Origin: an uncultured Clostridia bacterium
GTDB taxonomy: Bacteria > Bacillota > Clostridia > Oscillospirales > Ruminococcaceae
DNA length: 14,138 nt
Assembly: GCA_946613705.1 (NCBI GenBank)
Contig: CAMOFU010000031.1
Span: forward strand, 1 to 14,138
Direction of reading: 5' to 3'
This document shows positions 7,301 through 13,428 of this stretch, piece after piece (the stretch's first letter is position 1; every line of letters begins with the position of its first letter). Both the position numbers and the translations under genes were made by a program. A model generated the notes under the pieces. That model was not told the DNA's origin, searched no databases, and saw nothing but the letters and a program-made list of their open reading frames with translations.

Positions 7301-10300
7301 TTCGCGGCAAAGCTCCACGAAAGGTTCGGGCTGAGCATAAAGGCCTCGGAGCTTATGGACGAGAGCTGTTCGGTGATAACGGTCGAAAACACGGTGATAA
7401 GGCATCTGCTCGGCGCAAGGAGCGCGGCAGGCGCTGCGGCAGCCTCCGAAGCAGCTCCCGATGACAGGGTAAAGCTCTGCGCAGAGCAGCTCGGAGTATA
7501 CTTCGACAGTGTCAAAAACGAGGGCAGCCTTATCTACAATATCCCGATGAAGACCGTGCTCTCGGCAAACACCGACACCGCAAGGCTTAAAGCTGCGCTC
7601 GAGGATATCATAAAAGCCAACCCTGTGCTGACATCCAAAATAATCATCGAGAACGGTGAGCCTGTTCAGGTGCAGATGAAGGACTATGTGCCCGAGGTGC
7701 CCGTGCTGGAGCTTGACGACGGTGAAGCGGCTGCCGAGGAAAGGGCATTCGTCAGACCGTTCAAGCTCTCGAACGGCCCGCTGTTCAGAGCCGAGATCAT
7801 AAAAAAGAAGAGCGGCAGTGTGCTGCTGCTTACCGATTCGCACCATACCGTTATGGACGGACTGTCTGTCGCGGCGCTGATGGAGAAGCTTGCCGAGGTC
7901 TACAAAACGGGCGCAAAGCCTGTGTATGATGCCTCGTACTATACATATATAAAGGAAGCCGCAGAGCTCGAGCACAACGAAAAGGGCGAGCAGGCAAAGG
8001 AATACTACAAGGAGCTGTTTGCCGATTACGAGAATGCGAGCGAGCTGCCGCATGACCGCAGCGAGGAGGACACAGACAGCAGGACGTGTGAGGCAGTGTG
8101 CCGTGTGGACAGGAGCTCCGCCGAGGAGCTTTGCCGCAGGCTCGGGATCACTCCCGCGGTGCTGTTCCTTGCGGCATCACAGTATGCGGTGAGCAGGCTG
8201 ACGGGCGAGCGGCACGTTTATATGTCGATGATCTCGGGCGGCAGAGAGGACGTAAGGTTCATCTCCTCGCTGGGTATGTTCGTAAAGAACCTGCCGCTGC
8301 ACGCATTCATAGACACCGAGCGTACAGCAGCGCAGTTCCTGACAGACACAAGGGCGGCATTCAATGCGGCGCAGAGAAACAGCGCTTATCCGTTCATCAA
8401 GCTGTTCGACAGATACGGCTTTGCTTCAAAGATAAACTATGCCTATCAGGTCGGGGTCGATGAGAAGATCGTGATAGAGGGCGAGACTGCCTGCGACGAG
8501 CCGATGATCGAGGCTGTGCCCAAGTTCCCCGTGTCCATATATATCGAGGACGATGCGGACAGCTTTATCGTCAGGGTGATCTGCAATAATGCATTCTACA
8601 GCGAGAGAGCGGGAATGCTGCTTTCCTCCGCAATAGCGCAGTCGGCAAGGTCGATGATCTCCGATGCCGACGGCAGGCTTTGCAGGATAAGTATGCTGAC
8701 AGACGAGGACAGGGCAAGGCTTGACATCATCGGCAGAGGCGGACGCGCCGAGACAGGCATCGGGCTCTTCCACGGGCTGTTTGAAGCACAGGCTGCGGCT
8801 CACCCCGACAAAACGGCGCTTATCGCCTGTGACAGAACATACAGCTACCGTGAGCTGGACAGGGAGATGAACAGGGCTGCGAATGCGCTCATCGGGCTCG
8901 GACTGAAAAAGGGAGACAGGGCAGCGATACTCCTGCCGAGAACGAGCAGGCAGATCATTGCGATGTATGCCGTAATGAAGGCGGGCGGCGCTTATATCCC
9001 CTGCGACCCCGAATACCCTGCCGAGCGTATAGGATATATACTGTCGAGCAGCGGTGCAAGGTTCATCATAACCGACGAGCCGCGCGGCTTCGGCAATGAG
9101 ATATATATTGACAGGCTGCTTGAATGCACCGATGACTCAAAGCCCGAAACAGGCGTTTCACCCGAGGACACGGCATACCTGATCTACACCTCGGGCTCGA
9201 CGGGCAGGCCGAAGGGCGTTGTCATCAGGCACTCGGGCATTGCGAATTATCTCACGCCCGACCCTGCGAACATACACATCAATGCACTGGCACGGGAGGG
9301 ACACGTTTATGTCTCGGTAACGACGGTGTCGTTCGATATGTCGCTCAAGGAGACTGCCGCAGCGCTTTGCAGCGGGCTCACACTCGTGCTTGCGGACGAA
9401 GCGCAGACAAAGGAGCCGCAGCTGCTCTGCGAGCTGTTCAGACGGACGGGCGGTGACGTTTTCAATGCTACCCCATCGAGGCTGGAGCAGTATATGCTGC
9501 TGCCTGCGTTCAGAGAGGTGCTGGCAGGGTGCAGGATAATAATGTGCGGCGGAGAGAAGTATTCGCCGAAGCTGCTCGAAAACCTGAAGGCGGTCACAGG
9601 GGCAAGGATATTCAACACCTACGGTCCCACCGAAATAACCGTGTCCTGCAATGCCAAGGAGCTGACGGAAAGCAGCGAGGTCTGCGTTGGACGGCCGCTC
9701 CTGAACGTGAACGAATATATCACCGATCCCGACGGGAACCCGCTGCCGATCGGCGCAGTGGGAGAGCTGTATGTAGGCGGAGCGGGAGTTGCGGCAGGCT
9801 ATCTGAATGCCCCCGAGCTGACTGCGAAGAGCTTTACCGAATACAACGGCGAGCGTGTCTACAAGACAGGAGACTATGCACGCTGGACCGACGGCGGCGA
9901 CGTTATGATACTCGGCAGGACAGACGATCAGGTGAAGCTGAGAGGACTGCGCATAGAGCTCGGTGAGGTCGAGAAGGCGATACTCTCCTGCGAGGGGGTA
10001 AAGCAGGCGGCAGTCATCATCGGCAGGATAAACGGCGCAGAGCATCTCTGCGGATACTATTCGGCCGATGAGAGCGTTGACGAGGAAACTGTGCTTGCGC
10101 ATATCTCAAAGCGGCTGACGCAGTATATGGTACCTACGTCCATGATAAGGCTTGACGAGATGCCTGTCACACCGAACGGCAAGACAGACAGGCGGGCACT
10201 GCCCGCCCCGAAACTCTCGCAGGCAGCCGAGTTCACCGAGGCATCAAATGCCGAGGAGAAGGCATTCTGCGATATATTTGCGAGAGTGCTGGGACTTGAC

Positions 10301-11668
10301 AGGGCAGGTGCTGACAGCAGCTTCTTTGACCTCGGCGGCAGCTCGCTGACCGTTACGAGCGTCATCATCGAGGCTGCGGCGCTCGGCTACGAGATATCCT
10401 ACGGCGATGTGTTCGCACTCAAAACTCCCCGCGCTCTCGCTGCCAAGCTCGGCAGAGGGAAGGGCGCTTACGACGACTTCGCCGACTATGACTATACAGA
10501 GCTTAACAGGCTCATCGAAGGCAGCAGCCTTTCGGATATCAGAGAGGAAAACGCTGTCGGGAACGTCCTGCTGACAGGCTCGGCGGGCTTCCTGGGCATA
10601 CATATCCTCTACGAGCTGCTGCACAATACCGACAGCGAGGTGTGGTGCCTGCTCAGAAGAAGCAGACGGCTCGATGTGCAAAGGCATCTGAAAACACTGC
10701 TCTATTATTACTTCGAGGACCGCATCGCCGGCTATGAGGACAGGCTGCATATAATAGAGGGCGACATCACCTCCGACAGCTGGTTCGGAGAGCTTGACGG
10801 TGTACAGCTCGACACCGTGATAAACTGCGCGGCGCTCGTAAAGCACTTCTCCGAGACCGATGATATCGAAAGGGTAAACACCGGCGGAGTGAAGAACCTT
10901 ATAGAGTTCTGCCGCAGACACGGCAGCATGATCGTGCAGATCTCCACGGGCAGTGTCGCGGGGGACAGCGTCAACGGCTTCCCCGGAAAGGACGCATTCT
11001 TCGACGAGCACAGGCTCTATATCGGTCAGACGATAGACAATCAGTACGTTCGGAGCAAGTTCTCGGCAGAACGGCTCGTGCTCGAAGCAGTCAGGGACGG
11101 GCTGAGGGGCAAGATCATGCGTGTCGGCAACCTTGCACCGCGTGCCGCCGACAGGGAGTTCCAGATAAATCTGCTCTCAAACGGCTTTATGGGCAGGCTC
11201 AGAGCCTACCTTGCTATCGGCGCGTTCCCATATGATATGATGGACTATATGGTGGAGCTTGCTCCGATAGACGAGACTGCCAAAGCGATCCTCAGGCTCA
11301 TCAGAACGCCCGACAGCTGCTGCATTTTCCACCCGTTCAACAACCATTATATCCCTCTCGGCGATATAATAATAGAGATGCGCAGGATAGGGCTCGGCCT
11401 CGAGCTCGTCGAGATGGAGGAGTTCTTAAAGCGGTTCGGCAAAGCTCAGAACGATCCGGGGAAGGCAGCGCTGCTCACCACTCTCCTTGCCTACGACAAC
11501 AAGGATAAGGAAAGGCAGTTTGAGATGATAAAGGCGGACAATACCTTTACCTCTCAGGCGCTCTACCGCCTCGGCTTCAGCTGGCCGATCACGGACGCGG
11601 ACTATATCTCAAACTTCCTCTCGATACTTAAAGGGCTGAGATTCTTTGACATAGGAGGCGACAGCTGA
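2633..11668 (+). CDS. three-module nonribosomal peptide synthetase with terminal reductase domain (A-PCP-C-A-PCP-C-A-PCP-R)
   Basis: A giant assembly-line enzyme of 3011 residues. Domains in order: A1 (about 1-490), PCP1 (503-572), C (580-1005), A2 (1015-1500), PCP2 (1515-1592), C (1611-2030), A3 (2042-2525), PCP3 (2538-2608) and a thioester reductase (2640-3011). All three A domains have TSGSTG-[KR]-PKG. Both C domains keep HHxxxDG. There are no epimerase, methylation or thioesterase domains. With a starter that probably loads a non-amino acid and reductive release, the predicted product is an N-acyl-dipeptide aldehyde, which may cyclise or be oxidised. That class includes the proposed Ruminococcus bromii product ruminopeptin and other protease-inhibiting dipeptide aldehydes of gut Clostridia. 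No phosphopantetheinyl transferase is in the window, so one must be supplied from elsewhere. The gene overlaps the following exporter gene by one base. The architecture is firm; substrates are inference. Confidence 0.95.
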   Translation: METFIQSFLKNAALHPDRTAAADSGGSYTYAELNRRSASLAEQICALCLDAGTDIRALRAAGENGARIAVLLPRTREYITAFIAAVRLGCAIVPIDTAYPKDRIRTILSDSGASLCLTVSALKDMAGDIPVLLTDDAAAFENEGDTSLDLSDNGIEGVYIYTSGSTGKPKGVVQDMAVFCSVYYSLEKLRPFDESLYTCCIAGFTFAASFIDICTPFISGGAVFIADEQERVDAGLLYGVLTSRHITSIFMPPKLYNVLYERYGELPVESVFLAGEKYKGPYHGEKNLFEVYGSSEALLILGYRVTKEDARLLGRPLEHTEVYLTDENGGLIDRPGIIGELCTSSPFVARRYNGMPERTAAAFTDCPFAHGKRMFRSGDYMEYTEDFELLFHGRRDRMVKLRGFRVELGEIESVMLGHGAVTEAACIAADTGTSEKLCCWYTGEETDPEELRRFAAVSLPHYMVPDYFVRLDAMPRNDRGKVDYPALQKLEFPTEKTEYRAPETEKERIICEAFERVLKTERVGADDDFFALGGDSIRAVELQGELSQFDLRTALLAECRTPARLAARLTEADSISYRYEERSAYPMTDAQLGIYLACLGSGEGVEYNTPSSMLFPAELEIDAQRLADAVKRTVGLYPFMKVRAEAVNGVPCFVPDADMETAVPVVKTDETDIKALCKKYTQPFDLAKGPLFRFTVFVTPVGVCLFSDMHHLITDGTSVTLFNQNLARIYAGAEPMTEQVNEFMLSTYEQELKQSDRYKQAERFFAEQLAGVETDSNLIADEFEDKPLHTGGEFVLTTGEQLTASRAERFCRDMGITENTLFLGAFAYALAKQSGQEQALFCLIENGRSDARLRRTFGMLVHTLPVCIKADDALTVGGYLAEVQQLLFGTIENDALSIVGLSEEYGVSSDILFVYQGAMLGDTDWNGTPVPFELYKTDDAMSKLSLTVFKERDGYRLQFEYDASLYLPQTVEGFAALCMNILKGLLSADKLADIALCSQKDYDFYKRVNDNEVDFDRSLTVVDLFRRQVSLHGDRTAVVFKDRQLTYSELDMYSERLAKRLTALGVGREVPVGIMVKRCELFPVCTIAVLKAGGACQPLDSNYPEDRLRYMLEDSGAPVVIADDGLVHAIDGYTGTVISASEIYSLGDDPDVTLTPPAADSLFALIYTSGSTGKPKGCMLEHRNLVNFSLSFAQRFGVTENDRFAAFGAFGFDASMQDMYPALTSGAAVYIVPEETRLDLPALHEFVIGSRITMMDCTTQLGRQYITAYPESPYMRTFTVGGEKLVPCDPPKFDFVNTYGPTECTIYITDYKVDRRCESVPIGQSFGNCDVYIVDKQLRPLPCGAVGELAVAGLPVTRGYLNRPDLTAERFPANSVLPREGYERMYLTGDICRYLAGGMIQYVGRRDEQVKIRGFRIELTEIERRIREFEGITDACVTARDLPSGGKAVVAYVVADEKIDVRALERFIGEELPPYMVPSATVQTDMIPLTPNGKVDKRKLPEPTFGTDEQEEGGARELTALEEELCAMISSITGFETRNVSAGLISAGLTSLTTIMFAAKLHERFGLSIKASELMDESCSVITVENTVIRHLLGARSAAGAAAASEAAPDDRVKLCAEQLGVYFDSVKNEGSLIYNIPMKTVLSANTDTARLKAALEDIIKANPVLTSKIIIENGEPVQVQMKDYVPEVPVLELDDGEAAAEERAFVRPFKLSNGPLFRAEIIKKKSGSVLLLTDSHHTVMDGLSVAALMEKLAEVYKTGAKPVYDASYYTYIKEAAELEHNEKGEQAKEYYKELFADYENASELPHDRSEEDTDSRTCEAVCRVDRSSAEELCRRLGITPAVLFLAASQYAVSRLTGERHVYMSMISGGREDVRFISSLGMFVKNLPLHAFIDTERTAAQFLTDTRAAFNAAQRNSAYPFIKLFDRYGFASKINYAYQVGVDEKIVIEGETACDEPMIEAVPKFPVSIYIEDDADSFIVRVICNNAFYSERAGMLLSSAIAQSARSMISDADGRLCRISMLTDEDRARLDIIGRGGRAETGIGLFHGLFEAQAAAHPDKTALIACDRTYSYRELDREMNRAANALIGLGLKKGDRAAILLPRTSRQIIAMYAVMKAGGAYIPCDPEYPAERIGYILSSSGARFIITDEPRGFGNEIYIDRLLECTDDSKPETGVSPEDTAYLIYTSGSTGRPKGVVIRHSGIANYLTPDPANIHINALAREGHVYVSVTTVSFDMSLKETAAALCSGLTLVLADEAQTKEPQLLCELFRRTGGDVFNATPSRLEQYMLLPAFREVLAGCRIIMCGGEKYSPKLLENLKAVTGARIFNTYGPTEITVSCNAKELTESSEVCVGRPLLNVNEYITDPDGNPLPIGAVGELYVGGAGVAAGYLNAPELTAKSFTEYNGERVYKTGDYARWTDGGDVMILGRTDDQVKLRGLRIELGEVEKAILSCEGVKQAAVIIGRINGAEHLCGYYSADESVDEETVLAHISKRLTQYMVPTSMIRLDEMPVTPNGKTDRRALPAPKLSQAAEFTEASNAEEKAFCDIFARVLGLDRAGADSSFFDLGGSSLTVTSVIIEAAALGYEISYGDVFALKTPRALAAKLGRGKGAYDDFADYDYTELNRLIEGSSLSDIREENAVGNVLLTGSAGFLGIHILYELLHNTDSEVWCLLRRSRRLDVQRHLKTLLYYYFEDRIAGYEDRLHIIEGDITSDSWFGELDGVQLDTVINCAALVKHFSETDDIERVNTGGVKNLIEFCRRHGSMIVQISTGSVAGDSVNGFPGKDAFFDEHRLYIGQTIDNQYVRSKFSAERLVLEAVRDGLRGKIMRVGNLAPRAADREFQINLLSNGFMGRLRAYLAIGAFPYDMMDYMVELAPIDETAKAILRLIRTPDSCCIFHPFNNHYIPLGDIIIEMRRIGLGLELVEMEEFLKRFGKAQNDPGKAALLTTLLAYDNKDKERQFEMIKADNTFTSQALYRLGFSWPITDADYISNFLSILKGLRFFDIGGDS
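4358..7414 (+). other. NRPS module 2 (C-A2-PCP2), adds the first amino acid
   Basis: Residues 576-1594. The condensation active site is HHLITDG (710-716). Given the module upstream, this C domain would N-acylate the first amino acid. A2 has YTSGSTGKPKG (1167-1177), FDAS (1212-1215), NTYGPTE (1297-1303), LTGD (1387-1390) and NGKVDK (1492-1497). The pocket read by alignment to GrsA is D1213, A1214, Q1217, D1256, T1279, G1281, T1298, I1306, Y1307 and K1494 (DAQDTGTIYK). It keeps the amino-binding Asp but matches no signature I know well. The PCP motif is unusual: AGLTSL (1547-1552) in place of LGGDSL, with Ser1551 still present for the phosphopantetheine arm. Confidence 0.8.
7463..10468 (+). other. 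NRPS module 3 (C-A3-PCP3), adds the second amino acid
   Basis: Residues 1611-2612. The condensation active site is HHTVMDG (1737-1743). A3 has YTSGSTGRPKG (2185-2195), FDMS (2234-2237), NTYGPTE (2328-2334), KTGD (2411-2414) and NGKTDR (2515-2520). The pocket by alignment to GrsA is D2235, M2236, K2239, N2278, M2304, G2306, T2329, V2337, S2338 and K2517 (DMKNMGTVSK). Lys at the 239 position also occurs in known Glu-activating domains (DAKDLGVVDK type), so an acidic residue is possible but unproven. The PCP motif is LGGSS with Ser2571. A linker of about 17 Ala- and acid-rich residues (1595-1611) precedes the module. Confidence 0.8.
10550..11665 (+). other. C-terminal thioester reductase domain of the NRPS
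   Basis: Residues 2640-3011, an extended short-chain-dehydrogenase fold of the thioester reductase type that releases the PCP-bound chain with NADPH as an aldehyde (or an alcohol after a second reduction). Visible: the nucleotide-binding GSAGFLG (2649-2655), the start of a catalytic region at STGS (2771-2774), and the YxxxK pair Tyr2805 and Lys2809 in QYVRSKFSAERL. It sits where a thioesterase would be in a hydrolytic synthetase. About 370 residues is the usual length and the domain seems intact to its C terminus. Confidence 0.9.
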
Positions 11669-11670
11669 TG
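11651..11670 (+). promoter_or_regulatory. translational coupling site between NRPS and exporter
   Basis: AGGAGG (11653-11658) inside the last NRPS codons lies 9 bases before the exporter ATG. The NRPS stop TGA (11666-11668) shares its A with that ATG (TGATG), so translation of the two is probably coupled. Confidence 0.8.
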
Positions 11671-13428
11671 CTCAACAGAAACGGCGATCTGCTGATAAAA
11701 AAATTCAATGAATACCTTCTGCCGACTATCGCCAGCACGATGTCGCTGCTGCTCGCAGCCTTCGTTGACGGCATCATCGTCTCGCGTATGCTCGGAGACA
11801 ACGAGTTCTCGGCAGTCAATATCTCCGAGCCTGTAGTGCTGTTTATGCAGGCGCTGTTCTTTATGTTCGGGCTCGGCGGTATGATCTGCATTTCAATTGC
11901 CATAGGCGAGCGGAAGCTGCGCAAGGCAAATGCTCTGTTCACGCTCACGCTCATATCCGCCGCCGCAGTCTCGGCGATCGTTACGATACTCGGCACAGTG
12001 CTGCGCGGCAGCATAACCGACCTGCTCTGCAACGAGGAGGGCCTGAAGCCGCTGGTCGATGCCTATATCAAGTATCTGTTCTACGGCTCGTTCTTTATGA
12101 TCTTCACTCCGTCACTGATGTTCATAATCAGGCTTGACGGTATGCCCAAGCTCGCGTCTGCCGTCCCTGTCATCGCAAACGCCGTCAACCTCGCCTGTGA
12201 CCTGCTGCTGATGGGCGTGTTCAAAATGGGTACCGACGGCGCTGCGCTCGCAACTGTCATCGGCTATGCCGCGGCATTCGCAGCAGAGCTATACTACCTT
12301 ATGAGCAAAAAGCGCTCGCTGCGGACGGTAAGGCTCGCGGCTGACGAGCTGAAATATCTGGGCGAGCTGATAACGGCTGCGATATCCTCTGTCATCAATA
12401 CGGTGCTGCTGTTCTTCAAGTCGGTGCTGCTCAACCGCATTGTTATCAGGACAGGCGGAAAGGACGCTATCGCGGTGTTCTCGGTCTGCAACTTCTCGCT
12501 TACGTTCTTCTCCATGTTCGTCTCGGGCGGCTCGGATACGATGACACCGATAATCAGCCTGCTCTTCGGCGAGAAGGATTACCGCGGAATGGATATCGTC
12601 ATAAAGAAAACACTGCGCTTCGTTGTGACCTGCTGCGCAGCGCTTACGGTATTTGTCTGGATATTCCCCGAGCTGCTGCTCGGACTGTTCGGTGTCAATT
12701 CCGAGGCTCAGCTCGGGATAGGTGTGCCTGCCGTGAGGATATTCTCGGCAAGCCTGATCGGAATGAGCGTCTGCTACGTCATGATGAACTACTTCCAGTC
12801 GGTAAAGCAGAAGTCGGTATCCGTTATGATAACTCTGCTGCGCGGCATGGCGCTGATAATCCCCCTTGCCTACGGCCTTTCGGCTGCGTTCGGCGTGAGC
12901 GGCATCTGGTGGGCTTTCCTGCTGACAGAGGTGCTTACGGCTGTGATACTCTTTGCCGTATGCTTTTTGATCTCAAGAGCAAAGAATGATAAATACAGCG
13001 GTGTGCTGCTGCACGAAAGGATACCCGAAAATGAGGTCTGGTGGGACGTAAGCCTAAGACCCGAGCAGGAACAGGCATCGGGGATCTCCCGTCAGCTTGA
13101 AGACCTGTGTCTTGAAAACAAAGTTGAAAAGACAAAGGCCGCTCGGCTCGGCCTGCTCGCAGAGGAGATAGTCGAGCATATCAGGCTGCACAATAACGGC
13201 AGGAAAAAGCCGCAGATAGATATGATCTGCCGCATAGCCCCCGCCGAGCTGATACTCTCCGTACACGACAACGGCGAGACCTTCGACCCCTCAAAGACCG
13301 ACGAGGACAGCGAGGACACCTTCACTAACCTGAAAATGATAAACAGCATCGCGGACGATGTTACATATTCAAGAGCCATAGGGCTGAATAACGTTCTTAT
13401 CACATTAAGGAGGGACAGCAATGCTTAA
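11668..13428 (+). CDS. MATE-family exporter fused to an RsbW-like ATPase domain
   Basis: A 586-residue protein in two parts. Residues about 10-437 are a multidrug-and-toxin-extrusion (MATE) transporter with about 12 hydrophobic segments; family features are the N-terminal LPTIASTMSLLLAAFVDGII and repeated Gly/Pro-containing helices. MATE proteins use H+ or Na+ gradients to expel small molecules. Directly downstream of an NRPS it is the likely exporter of the peptide. Residues about 460-586 form a cytosolic GHKL-type ATPase domain of the RsbW/SpoIIAB kind, with SVHDNGETFDP (531-541, the DxG box) and a C-terminal strand pattern NNVLITLRR (574-582). The N-box is altered: EEIVEHIRLH (499-508) has His504 or Glu503 where Asn binds Mg2+. 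ATP binding or kinase activity may therefore be weak or lost, and the domain may serve as a docking site for a STAS protein. Typical MATE proteins of about 450 residues lack this tail. Confidence 0.9.
   Translation: MLNRNGDLLIKKFNEYLLPTIASTMSLLLAAFVDGIIVSRMLGDNEFSAVNISEPVVLFMQALFFMFGLGGMICISIAIGERKLRKANALFTLTLISAAAVSAIVTILGTVLRGSITDLLCNEEGLKPLVDAYIKYLFYGSFFMIFTPSLMFIIRLDGMPKLASAVPVIANAVNLACDLLLMGVFKMGTDGAALATVIGYAAAFAAELYYLMSKKRSLRTVRLAADELKYLGELITAAISSVINTVLLFFKSVLLNRIVIRTGGKDAIAVFSVCNFSLTFFSMFVSGGSDTMTPIISLLFGEKDYRGMDIVIKKTLRFVVTCCAALTVFVWIFPELLLGLFGVNSEAQLGIGVPAVRIFSASLIGMSVCYVMMNYFQSVKQKSVSVMITLLRGMALIIPLAYGLSAAFGVSGIWWAFLLTEVLTAVILFAVCFLISRAKNDKYSGVLLHERIPENEVWWDVSLRPEQEQASGISRQLEDLCLENKVEKTKAARLGLLAEEIVEHIRLHNNGRKKPQIDMICRIAPAELILSVHDNGETFDPSKTDEDSEDTFTNLKMINSIADDVTYSRAIGLNNVLITLRRDSNA
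13408..13428 (+). promoter_or_regulatory. ribosome site and overlap between exporter and TIM-like gene
   Basis: AGGAGG (13408-13413), inside the last exporter codons, lies 7 bases before the ATG at 13421. That ATG is 8 bases inside the exporter gene, which ends at TAA 13426-13428. Translation of the two is probably coupled. Confidence 0.8.

Noticed and set aside
5456..8053. Long open frame of 865 codons on the minus strand
   Set aside because: It is antisense to the middle of the NRPS. The protein has the Arg/His/Leu-rich look of a shadow frame of G+C-rich coding DNA and no recognisable domain.
9158..10102. Minus-strand open frame of 314 codons
   Set aside because: It lies wholly inside the third NRPS adenylation domain, which is clearly coding on the plus strand. 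No domain or ribosome site is seen.
10550..11665. Terminal domain as a thioesterase
   Set aside because: No GxSxG esterase motif is placed as expected. The Rossmann GSAGFLG and the YxxxK pair mark it as a reductase.
13045..13428. Exporter tail as a classical histidine kinase
   Set aside because: There is no phosphoacceptor His/dimerisation region, and the domain directly follows membrane segments. Its short length fits the RsbW/SpoIIAB type better.
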